DNA from: SM23-73-3 sp965369445
GTDB taxonomy: Bacteria > Zixibacteria > MSB-5A5 > SM1-73
Assembly: GCA_965369445.1 (NCBI GenBank)
Contig: CBDUQU010000126.1
Span: forward strand, 1 to 8,890
Length of the DNA stretch: 8,890 nt
Direction: 5' to 3'
Part shown: positions 1 through 7,102 of the stretch, piece by piece
Numbering within the stretch: the stretch's first letter is position 1
Layout: the number at the start of each line of letters is the position of its first letter
The notes under the pieces: generated by a model
Told to the model about the DNA's origin: nothing
Database searches by the model: none
The model's input: the letters and a program-made list of their open reading frames with translations, nothing else
Translations under genes and position numbers: made by a program

Positions 1-1
1 C

Positions 2-1300
2 GTGGCCCGTGCCATCCAGACGAGAAGCCAGAACATTGAAGATGGCCGAAAAGAGGGGTTGTCTCAGTTATTTGATCTTAACAGAATCCTGTATACCGCC
101 GGCGACCGCAAGAGCCTGTTGAAGCTAACCCTGGAATTCGCCCTGATGCAGAGCCGGCTGAGAAGTGGGATGATCCTTTATTGGACCGCCAGAACCGGGG
201 AGCTTCTGATCCTCCACACAAAAGATCCGGGGCAAAATCTCTTCACCGAGCACACTGCGGAATTCGATCAGGCACTGGTGGCGGAATGCTCCTCGGTGAA
301 AGATATTCTTCAGATCGAAAGGCCGGATCAGCATCCCTTGTTCTCCCGACTTAGAGATCTTCTCTCGGATTCTTCCGTGACCGACGCGTTCCCCAAAGCG
401 GATGATGAGGCGATCCTGATTCCATTGAGAAAGGCCGAATCCACCTGTGGAACGATCGTGCTGAAGAAGACCTCGCAGGGCCAGAAGCTCTCGGAGGAGG
501 ATCTGAAGCTTCTCGCTATCCTGGGCATTCAAACCGCCATTTCGCTGGAAAACCTGACCCTGCTGATAGAGACGGAGAAATCATACCAGGAGCTACAGAG
601 CCTGCAGGAGCAGATAATCGGTTTGGAGAAGATGGCCACCCAGGGAAGAATCTCCGCTGAGATCGGACACGAGTTGAACAACTACTTAACCGTGATAATG
701 GGTAACTTTCAGATACTGGACATGAAGATAAAAAAGGGTGAGATACAGTCGCTGAATAAGCAACTGGAACCTATATCCACCAACTTAGAAAAAATAAAGA
801 GTTTTGCAGAAGGTCTTTTGGATTTTTCGACTCTGAAGGCAAGGAAAGCGGAATGTGATATCAACGATCTGATTCGAAAAACTCTGGCTTTCATAAAGCC
901 CCAAAATATCTTCAAGAACATCTTCTTTCTTACCGAGCTGAAGCCGAACTTGCCTCGTCTGTTGGTGGATTCCGGCCAGATTCAGCAGGTGCTTTACAAT
1001 CTTTTGAACAACGCCGCCGATGCCATGGGAAAGAGAAAAGGCGAGGGAGGCAGCATAACCATCGGCACGGTTTACCAGCCGGAGAACAAACTGGTGGAGA
1101 TGTGGGTCAGCGATACCGGAAGAGGGATGTCTGAGGAAGAGTTGAAAAAGGTATTCACGACCAGATTTACCACAAAAGAATCCGGTCACGGCATGGGACT
1201 ATCCATATGCACAAAGATAATCGAGTCTCACCAGGGAACCATTCAGGTGGAAAGCAAATTAGATGAAGGAACCACATTTAGGGTCAAACTGCCATTATAA
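2..1300 (+). CDS. GAF-domain sensor histidine kinase, probably 5'-partial
   Basis: This is a cytoplasmic-type sensor kinase that would autophosphorylate a histidine and pass the phosphate to a response regulator. A GAF-like sensory region spans about residues 20-185, followed by a short coiled-coil linker (about 186-212). The HisKA dimerisation/phosphoacceptor region has the H-box HELNN with the candidate phospho-histidine at residue 223. The HATPase_c domain shows an N-box (LLNNAADAM, about 334-342), a G1 box (DTGRGM, 371-376), an F-box (FTTRF, about 385-389) and a G2 box (GHGMGL, 395-400), so the catalytic core looks complete. No membrane segment is visible. The first in-frame codon, GTG at base 2, has no visible ribosome binding site because the window begins there, so the protein may extend upstream with more sensor domains. 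No response regulator follows, so the partner is unknown. The family call is firm; the input signal is not known. Confidence 0.93.
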   Translation: MARAIQTRSQNIEDGRKEGLSQLFDLNRILYTAGDRKSLLKLTLEFALMQSRLRSGMILYWTARTGELLILHTKDPGQNLFTEHTAEFDQALVAECSSVKDILQIERPDQHPLFSRLRDLLSDSSVTDAFPKADDEAILIPLRKAESTCGTIVLKKTSQGQKLSEEDLKLLAILGIQTAISLENLTLLIETEKSYQELQSLQEQIIGLEKMATQGRISAEIGHELNNYLTVIMGNFQILDMKIKKGEIQSLNKQLEPISTNLEKIKSFAEGLLDFSTLKARKAECDINDLIRKTLAFIKPQNIFKNIFFLTELKPNLPRLLVDSGQIQQVLYNLLNNAADAMGKRKGEGGSITIGTVYQPENKLVEMWVSDTGRGMSEEELKKVFTTRFTTKESGHGMGLSICTKIIESHQGTIQVESKLDEGTTFRVKLPL

Positions 1301-1390
1301 TAAGGAGAAGATGATACTGATGCAGCGACACGCCCAGGGCTCAGATGTCGATTCCGCGGCCCGCAGATCCAGCAACGTGCAGCCTCGGGG

Positions 1391-1405
1391 TGACAGAATC
1401 TGTCA
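1391..1405. promoter_or_regulatory. 15-bp perfect palindrome, candidate operator or weak terminator stem
   Basis: The sequence reads TGACAGA-A-TCTGTCA, two exact 7-bp inverted half-sites around one central base. As DNA this has the form of a binding site for a dimeric regulator. As RNA it could form a 6-bp stem with a 3-nt loop, and a run of five T starts 8 bases downstream (1413-1417), so a weak terminator for the kinase transcript is an alternative. It lies 91 bases after the kinase stop and 165 bases before the receptor start. The symmetry is directly visible; the function is inferred. Confidence 0.4.
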
Positions 1406-1457
1406 GCTAAAGTTTTTCAACCGGAGGTCGACTAAGTATATAGCCTCGGTTTGTATA

Positions 1458-1527
1458 TGAAAACGGTTTAGCCTAAAAGGGCTTTCTCTGATATGTGTGG
1501 TGTTGTATGGTACTATAGTCGTTTTCA
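1458..1527 (+). repeat. Inverted repeat with about 50-nt spacer in the receptor gene leader
   Basis: TGAAAACG at 1458-1465 is exactly complementary to CGTTTTCA at 1520-1527. The pairing can be extended inward through two G·T wobbles and one T-A pair to 1468/1517. Inside the loop a small hairpin is possible (1470-1474 with 1479-1483). The transcript could therefore fold into a nested stem ending about 30 bases before the ribosome binding site of the receptor gene. This might be a leader structure affecting expression, or an 8-bp match arising by chance in AT-rich sequence. No known riboswitch class was matched. Confidence 0.3.
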
Positions 1528-1556
1528 AATTAATTAGACTAACCGATCTTTCAAAA

Positions 1557-1563
1557 AGGAGGG
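1557..1563 (+). promoter_or_regulatory. Strong ribosome binding site that decides the TTG start
   Basis: AGGAGGG at 1557-1563 sits 7 bases before TTG at 1571. No ATG or GTG lies at a suitable distance, and the protein read from this TTG begins directly with a well-formed signal peptide. Together these make TTG the likely start codon. Confidence 0.8.
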
Positions 1564-1570
1564 CTGTAAA

Positions 1571-4270
1571 TTGGATAACAAAACTACACTTGAAAGGGGA
1601 TTTTCACTTGGCGCAAGAGTGATCCTGGGGGCGAGCCTTTTATTTCTGTTGCTGAGTCAGTTCGCCTGGGCTGGAACCGCGGGAAAGATCGCTGGGGTGG
1701 TCAGAGACTCAGAGGGCGGACAACCCCTGCCCGGGGCCACGGTGATGATCCAGGGCACCAGCATCGGAACCCCCACTGACGAGGATGGGGAGTACTTCAT
1801 TCTCAACGTGCCGGTAGGAACCTACGTTGTGGAGGCTTCCCTGATAGGGTATCAGACCATCATCCAGACTCAGGTGACGGTGCTTTTGGACCTGACCACA
1901 CCTCTCGACTTTGGACTAAGCTCTACGCCCATCGAGTTGAAGAAGGGCGTCACGGTGGTGGCATCCCGTCCCCTGATCCAAAAGGATTTGACCTCCTCGA
2001 CGGATTTCGTGATCAGGGAGCAGTTGGATTACCTTCCCAATACGGCGGGAATCCAGTCGGTGATCGCCAACATGGCAGGCACGGTGGTGGATGAATACGG
2101 CGACCTGCATGTGAGGGGCGGACGTGAAGCCACTGTGAGCTACTTCTTAGATGGCATCTACGTGCAGGACCCGCTGGTGGGGCGAGCCGGAACCAGAATA
2201 TCCCCTGAGGCTCTGGAGGAATTGAGCCTGACCACGGGAGGATTCACCGCCGAGTACGGTGAGGCTCTGTCCGGAGTGGTCAGTGCCATCACCCGGGAAG
2301 GTGGGCCCATATTTGCCGGAAAGATCAAGGCATACGATGGATTGGTCCACTCCTACGACGTTAACGCCGGAGAGTATCAGAAACTCAAGAGGAACAATAA
2401 CCATTGTCTGGTCCTCAACCTGGGCGGTCCGTTAACCTTCAGCCAGAGCGACGCAGCCACCTTCTTCTTCTCCGGTGAGAAGATATGGAGCGACGGGTAT
2501 CTCCCCCATAACAAGAGGGAGCTCGTAACCGGAACGGGAAAGATCAGTCTTCGTCCCACCAACAACTTGAAGCTGGTTCTCAGCGGCAATTACTATACCA
2601 GGGAGCTTTTGAGATACGAACACAGAGACGTAAACGGCATCTCCTACGATTTCAACTTAGACGGGCTGGGGAAGATCCGAAACAAGTCTTACAGCATCGG
2701 AGCAAGAACCTCTTACGCCACGTCCAAGAGCACCTTCCTCACGGTTAAGCTCAGCCACTTCCACACCGACATCAAGTTGGCTCCAGAACATCTCTTTGAC
2801 CTTTACTGGAATCAGTGGCCGGGCTATCTGGAGGACTCCAGTGGTGTTTTCATAGGCACCATTGACGATGACAATTATAACCCGGCGGAGGAGCATTTCT
2901 ATACCGGCTTCACTGCTGCCCCGGATTTCTTTCCCCGATACCACTACCGGCGAGCCAAGTACACCAGCCTGGGCTTCGACGTCATAAGCCAGGTGGACAA
3001 ACATAATCAGATCAAGTTCGGAGGGGAGTACCGCATAAATCGCTTGAAGTGGGATGATAAGCAGTTCTTCAACGTTCGACCTTACGGCGAGAAATACGAG
3101 GTCGATCCGCACTACGCCGCCGTCTACCTGCAGGATAAGATTGAGCTCAAGGAGATCATTGTGAACGCGGGATTGCGCCTGGATTATCTCGACGCCGACA
3201 TCGATTATTGGAATGATCCGGTGACCAAGGAGAGGAAGATTCACACCAAACCCAAGGCTCAACTCAGTCCCCGTCTGGGCATCTCTCATCCCATCTCCGA
3301 GCGAACCGTGATTCATTTCAGCTACGGATACTACTTCCAGGTTCCGCCATACCAATACATGTTCACCAATCTTCAGGCGGATTTGACCACCGGCTACCCG
3401 CTGGTGGGAAACGCGGACATGGAGGCGGAAAAGAGCATCGCTTACGAATTGGGTGTAAACCACGCTCTTGCAGACGATATCACCATGAAGGTGACCACCT
3501 ACTATAAGGACCTCACCAACCTTGCTTCCACACGAGAGGTGGTTTACGCTGGGGGCTCCTACACCCAGTTTGTCAATGCCGACTATGGGACCGTGAAGGG
3601 GGTGGACGTTATCCTGACCAAAAGGCCGGGCCACAAGAACCTTTCCGGGACCATCAACTATTCCTACATGATAGCCAAGGGCAACGCCTCGACGGCGTAT
3701 GAGGGATATTATGATTACTTCACTGCGGGCACCAACGCGCCTGTCTGGCCGGTACGGGAGTATCCTTTGGCCTTTGACCAGAGGCACACTTTGACCGTGG
3801 ATGTGGATTACCGGGTTCCGCGCGACTGGCGCGGCAACTTTGCCGGATTGACCCTCCCCGGAGCTTGGGGATTAAACGTGCTGGCAAAGTATGGAAGCGG
3901 CATGCCCTACACCAAAACCGACGACCAGGGAAATCGTCTGGGAGCCCTGAATGAGGGAAGAATGCCCGCCACCTACCGGGTGGATTTGAAATTCAACAAG
4001 GATTTTTATCTGTTCAAAGAGAAGAAGACTCATTTTTCACTCTTCACCGAGGTGGTGAATCTCTTCGATCGCCGGAACATACTGCACGTTTACTCCAACA
4101 CCGGCAAGCCGAATGATGACGGGTATCACTATGAGCTGACCGTCGATCCGGATGGAGACGGGCCTTTGACCGCCGAAGACGTGAATCGATACTATCGCCT
4201 GTTAGCAAAAGATCCGCAAAACTACGATGCCCCAAGGACCGTGCGCTGGGGGATTGAGTTCATCTTCTAA
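1571..4270 (+). CDS. TonB-dependent outer-membrane receptor with carboxypeptidase-regulatory-like domain
   Basis: An 899-residue outer-membrane receptor of the type that imports substrates using TonB-ExbBD energy. A signal peptide covers residues 1-34 (hydrophobic VILGASLLFLLL, likely cleavage after AWA). A CarboxypepD_reg-like beta-sandwich follows at about 38-117 (motifs PLPGATV, DGEY and PVGTY). A TonB-box-like VTVVA lies at 127-131, and the plug at about 133-245 has the features VRGG, FLDGIY and EYGEALSGVV. The rest is a predicted beta barrel ending in phenylalanine (WGIEFIF), as expected for BAM-dependent assembly. The domain order resembles SusC-like proteins, but there is no SusD partner and the protein is somewhat shorter than typical SusC, so glycan uptake should not be assumed. 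Residues 859-870 match an EF-hand loop. The start is TTG with a strong ribosome binding site. It is the first gene of a probable operon, with only 24 bases to the next gene. The substrate cannot be told from the sequence. Confidence 0.95.
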   Translation: MDNKTTLERGFSLGARVILGASLLFLLLSQFAWAGTAGKIAGVVRDSEGGQPLPGATVMIQGTSIGTPTDEDGEYFILNVPVGTYVVEASLIGYQTIIQTQVTVLLDLTTPLDFGLSSTPIELKKGVTVVASRPLIQKDLTSSTDFVIREQLDYLPNTAGIQSVIANMAGTVVDEYGDLHVRGGREATVSYFLDGIYVQDPLVGRAGTRISPEALEELSLTTGGFTAEYGEALSGVVSAITREGGPIFAGKIKAYDGLVHSYDVNAGEYQKLKRNNNHCLVLNLGGPLTFSQSDAATFFFSGEKIWSDGYLPHNKRELVTGTGKISLRPTNNLKLVLSGNYYTRELLRYEHRDVNGISYDFNLDGLGKIRNKSYSIGARTSYATSKSTFLTVKLSHFHTDIKLAPEHLFDLYWNQWPGYLEDSSGVFIGTIDDDNYNPAEEHFYTGFTAAPDFFPRYHYRRAKYTSLGFDVISQVDKHNQIKFGGEYRINRLKWDDKQFFNVRPYGEKYEVDPHYAAVYLQDKIELKEIIVNAGLRLDYLDADIDYWNDPVTKERKIHTKPKAQLSPRLGISHPISERTVIHFSYGYYFQVPPYQYMFTNLQADLTTGYPLVGNADMEAEKSIAYELGVNHALADDITMKVTTYYKDLTNLASTREVVYAGGSYTQFVNADYGTVKGVDVILTKRPGHKNLSGTINYSYMIAKGNASTAYEGYYDYFTAGTNAPVWPVREYPLAFDQRHTLTVDVDYRVPRDWRGNFAGLTLPGAWGLNVLAKYGSGMPYTKTDDQGNRLGALNEGRMPATYRVDLKFNKDFYLFKEKKTHFSLFTEVVNLFDRRNILHVYSNTGKPNDDGYHYELTVDPDGDGPLTAEDVNRYYRLLAKDPQNYDAPRTVRWGIEFIF

Positions 4271-4280
4271 TAAAAGAACC

Positions 4281-4288
4281 AAGGAGGT
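4281..4288 (+). promoter_or_regulatory. Near-perfect Shine-Dalgarno for the secreted protein gene
   Basis: AAGGAGGT at 4281-4288 lies 6 bases before the ATG at 4295. This supports 4295 rather than the in-frame ATG at 4301 as the start, and suggests efficient translation of the exported protein. Confidence 0.8.
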
Positions 4289-4294
4289 CATTAA

Positions 4295-6943
4295 ATGCGC
4301 ATGCAAAAAGCCGTCCTCTTGCTTCCAATTCTGTTCTTCCTCCTGTGGGGAGAGGGAAGCACAAAGGCGCAAAAAAGCTTGGAACCCCCAACTCCGCTGC
4401 AGGATCAGATCATTCACAACAAAGGGAACGTAGCCACCACAGTCCAGAATTGGGGGCAGATCGGAGGCCAGAGCTATCTGGGAAAACCCTCCGGCGAGTG
4501 GCCCAAGGGATCCGAACGTCACTATTTAGCCGAGATCAAGTACTGGATGGGCGCGGTGAAGCCAAACGGAGATACGGTGGTGGCTAATACGGACGACGAT
4601 TTCATGCCCCTCTCCTCGATCATAAACGGTGAGGAGAGTTACAGAATTCACCTGTCCACGGACCCCACCTCCTATAATCACGACCCCACCGATACTGTCG
4701 GTCTCGGAGTCGGCAAGCCGGCATACGGATGGAGGGTATGGGACAGCGGCCCTGAGGAGTGGGTGTACAATGAAGTCTGGACTTTCTCCCAGGGCATGGT
4801 GGATGCGGGCCCGGTTTCCCTTCAGGAAAGCCATTATCGTTTCTGTGACGCCAACAGCGGCGTGCCAGTCCTCGGCCTGGAGTTGACCCAGACGGTCTAT
4901 CAGTGGAACTACAACTACAATGAGGATTATCTTTTCGTGGTTCTGGAGATCAAAAACGTTTCAGAGAACGACTACTCCGAGTTCGCCTTCGGGCTCTATT
5001 GCGATTTCGATGTCGGTGGCATAGTTCCGGGCACGTTTGAAAATGGCAGACTGGGTGATCTGGTCGCTTTTGACCCCTCCATGAACTTGGCCTGGACCTA
5101 CGATGAAGACGGCTATGATCCGGGCTGGGGGCCGCTGGTAAAAACCGGAGTGATGGGGACCAAGTACATCGAGACCCCTGACGACATCGGGATGACCGCC
5201 TTCCGAACCGGAAGATGGGAGAATCTGCCGGACCACGATGAGGGGAAGTACGAGTTCATCAACAGCCAGCAGTTTGACCAAAGCCTCCCCCCTACCGACC
5301 AATACTACGTCCAGTGCACCCGGGGAATCAGTCTAAACTCCGGGAAGACCGTTCGCGTGGTTTTCGCGCTGATAGCCGGATATGATGAGCAGGATCTCAA
5401 GAATAACGCATCCATGGCTCAGGTGGTGTACGACAATTACTTCATTGGGCCCGAACCTCCGCAGCCAGCACAATTGGTTGCCACCCCGCGATACCAGGAG
5501 GTGAAGCTCACCTGGGACAACAGCTCAGAAAGCTCGGTTGATCCACTAAGTGGAGAGGTGGATTTCAAAGGTTATAAGATCTACAGAAGCACCGACATGG
5601 GCCAGAGCTGGGGTGATCTGGTGAGAAACCCGGACGGAAGCTTAGGTCCGGATTACGTGCCCATCGCCATTTTTCAGAAGGAGAACCCGCACGATATTCT
5701 GCCTCATACCTATACCGACCGCGACTTAATCAACGGGATAGAATACTGGTACTCCGTGGTCTCCTTCGATGAAGGCGACACCAGTGTGCCAATCGAACCC
5801 CTGCAGACTGCATACGGAAGACCGGGAGAGGACGTCAACTGTAATTTCGCCTATCCCCGAACCGACCCTGCAGGATACTACACCGCTGCAGCAACGGTCA
5901 GGCACAATTATTATGGAACCGAGGAGGAGAGTGAGGGCACGGTCACGCCGGTGGTGTTCGACCAAGGCGCCTTAACCGGGCATGATTATAAGGTCGCATT
6001 CACCGATGACCCGTATGCCACTTACTGGCACGTGATCGACTTAACCACCGGAGAAACGGTTCTGGCGGACCAGACCAAGCAGTCCGGAGACGTAGAGAGC
6101 TACCCGGTGGTAGATGGAATGCAGGTGATCGTCACCAACGGCGAAAGGGAGCCGAGTTCATACGGCCAGACGCAGTTTGGCACCTCCGACGCCACCCTGA
6201 ACATGTATCATTTCCTGGGAAGCATGGGAGAGACCTTTGGTCTTCCCGTAGGTGGAGACATGCATTTCCGGGCTACTTATGAACTCAGATTCACCGAGCA
6301 GGGTTCGCAGGCTTATAGTTTCTTCGATGATGTCACCCCGGTATGGGTCCCCTTCGAGGTATGGAACACTACCACGGGACAGCAGGTATTGGTGGAGGTG
6401 TATGATTGGGCACAGAATGGAGTGTGGGATGTGGATCACGGGGATTATCTGGACATAGTAAATGTTCCCTATGACGGACAGCCTCATCCGGATTCTTTCC
6501 CCCACTATCACGCCTGGTTCTTTGCTTTTACTCCCACCGACACCGGATATGCACCGGGGGACGTTTACCAGATTGAGGGCGCAAAGCTGAACGGCCCGGA
6601 TGATGAGTTCGTTTTCCGCGCCGGAGGAGTAGATGCAGGGAAGGCGAAAGACGAGCTTTCCGAAATCAAGGTGGTGCCCAATCCATACATAGCTCATGCT
6701 CTGTGGGAGACCACGGAGGGACTGCGAAAGATCCAGTTTACCCACCTGCCGGAGGAATGCACCATCCGCATTTACACCCTGGCTGGAGATCTGCTGAGGG
6801 TGATTGAGCATGACAACGGAACCGGAACCGAGGATTGGGACCTGCTGAACAAAAACCAGCAGGGAATCGTCCCTGGAGTCTACTACTATCATGTGGACTC
6901 AGAGTATGGACAGAAGCTGGGCAAATTCGCCATAATAAAATAG
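4295..6943 (+). CDS. Large exported protein with fibronectin III-like region and T9SS-type C-terminal sorting domain
   Basis: An 882-residue protein without an assigned biochemical function. A signal peptide is visible at residues 1-25 (hydrophobic core AVLLLPILFFLLW, likely cleavage after TKA). Residues about 26-385 form an aromatic-rich, probably all-beta region that I cannot assign to a named domain; it includes VLGLELTQTVYQW (192-204) and LFVVLEIKNVSENDYSEFAF (213-232). A fibronectin III-like region follows at about 388-508 (PAQLVA, VKLTWDNS, FKGYKIYRS, IEYWYSVVSFD). A second beta-rich stretch spans about 510-785. Residues about 788-882 form a T9SS type A/FlgD-Ig-like sorting domain, with VVPNPY near its start, TIRIYTLAGDLLR, GIVPGVYYYHV, and a final GKFAIIK. 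The family model is export by Sec, then crossing of the outer membrane via the C-terminal domain. The PorV-like gene downstream fits that route. It may be a surface partner of the receptor upstream. No catalytic motif was seen. Confidence 0.85.
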   Translation: MRMQKAVLLLPILFFLLWGEGSTKAQKSLEPPTPLQDQIIHNKGNVATTVQNWGQIGGQSYLGKPSGEWPKGSERHYLAEIKYWMGAVKPNGDTVVANTDDDFMPLSSIINGEESYRIHLSTDPTSYNHDPTDTVGLGVGKPAYGWRVWDSGPEEWVYNEVWTFSQGMVDAGPVSLQESHYRFCDANSGVPVLGLELTQTVYQWNYNYNEDYLFVVLEIKNVSENDYSEFAFGLYCDFDVGGIVPGTFENGRLGDLVAFDPSMNLAWTYDEDGYDPGWGPLVKTGVMGTKYIETPDDIGMTAFRTGRWENLPDHDEGKYEFINSQQFDQSLPPTDQYYVQCTRGISLNSGKTVRVVFALIAGYDEQDLKNNASMAQVVYDNYFIGPEPPQPAQLVATPRYQEVKLTWDNSSESSVDPLSGEVDFKGYKIYRSTDMGQSWGDLVRNPDGSLGPDYVPIAIFQKENPHDILPHTYTDRDLINGIEYWYSVVSFDEGDTSVPIEPLQTAYGRPGEDVNCNFAYPRTDPAGYYTAAATVRHNYYGTEEESEGTVTPVVFDQGALTGHDYKVAFTDDPYATYWHVIDLTTGETVLADQTKQSGDVESYPVVDGMQVIVTNGEREPSSYGQTQFGTSDATLNMYHFLGSMGETFGLPVGGDMHFRATYELRFTEQGSQAYSFFDDVTPVWVPFEVWNTTTGQQVLVEVYDWAQNGVWDVDHGDYLDIVNVPYDGQPHPDSFPHYHAWFFAFTPTDTGYAPGDVYQIEGAKLNGPDDEFVFRAGGVDAGKAKDELSEIKVVPNPYIAHALWETTEGLRKIQFTHLPEECTIRIYTLAGDLLRVIEHDNGTGTEDWDLLNKNQQGIVPGVYYYHVDSEYGQKLGKFAIIK

Positions 6944-6986
6944 GTCGATGGATTGAACGGATCACAGCCGCAGTCAAAGCCGATTT

Positions 6987-7009
6987 CTGGCTCAGGGCAA
7001 CTGTGCCAG
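6987..7009 (+). other. Intra-operon hairpin
   Basis: The 159-base gap between the secreted-protein gene and the PorV-like gene can form a small hairpin: CTGGC (6987-6991) with GCCAG (7005-7009), a T-T mismatch, three more pairs (6993-6995 with 7001-7003) and a five-base loop. There is no T-tract after it, so it is not a standard terminator. It could act as an mRNA stability or partial attenuation element within the operon, or be incidental. The rest of the gap shows no gene. Confidence 0.3.
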
Positions 7010-7092
7010 TCTTCCAGAGTTTGACGGAGGAAGAGAAACAAAAGGATATTCCCAATGTCTGGGAGATTTAATCAAGAGGATCCCGCAAAACA

Positions 7093-7098
7093 AGGGGG
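7093..7098 (+). promoter_or_regulatory. Ribosome binding site that decides the PorV-like start
   Basis: A purine-rich AGGGGG at 7093-7098 lies 4 bases before ATG 7103. The alternative in-frame ATG at 7055 would put 16 mostly polar residues before the signal peptide and has only a distant GGAGGA upstream. The start at 7103 is therefore preferred. Confidence 0.65.
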
Positions 7099-7102
7099 AA
7101 GA

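Larger units (their letters stand above)
1301..1570 (+). other. Intergenic leader between kinase and TonB receptor genes
   Basis: This 270-base gap separates the kinase stop codon from the TTG start of the receptor gene. It begins with a Shine-Dalgarno-like AAGGAGA (1302-1308) just upstream of ATG codons at 1311 and 1320. Those open a frame of at most 49 codons (to 1460) with no recognisable domain, which may be the decayed start of a lost gene. The right half is AT-rich and holds an inverted repeat; the left half holds a palindrome (both listed separately). An 8-bp word, AGCCTCGG, occurs twice (1381-1388 and 1442-1449). I found no convincing sigma-70-type or Bacteroidota-type promoter by eye, although the operon's promoter is likely to lie here. 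No known riboswitch consensus was recognised. Confidence 0.5.

Noticed and set aside
1301..1570. Cobalamin or other known riboswitch upstream of the TonB receptor
   Set aside because: The region lacks the conserved boxes I would expect, such as the GCCACTG of cobalamin elements; only a simple inverted repeat is visible.
2657..3787. Long antisense open frame of 376 codons
   Set aside because: It lies entirely opposite the TonB receptor barrel, shows no domain motif or ribosome binding site, and its openness is explained by codon bias of the sense gene.
1571..4270. SusC-type glycan importer
   Set aside because: The domain order is similar, but there is no SusD gene or carbohydrate-active enzyme in the window, and the protein is short for SusC; only the broader TonB-dependent receptor call is supported.
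6158..6892. Antisense open frame of 244 codons
   Set aside because: It mirrors the C-terminal part of the secreted protein gene, whose sorting-domain homology proves the sense frame is the coding one.
7055..7102. Upstream ATG extending the PorV-like protein by 16 residues
   Set aside because: The extension is polar, precedes an otherwise ideal signal peptide, and has a poorly placed ribosome binding site.
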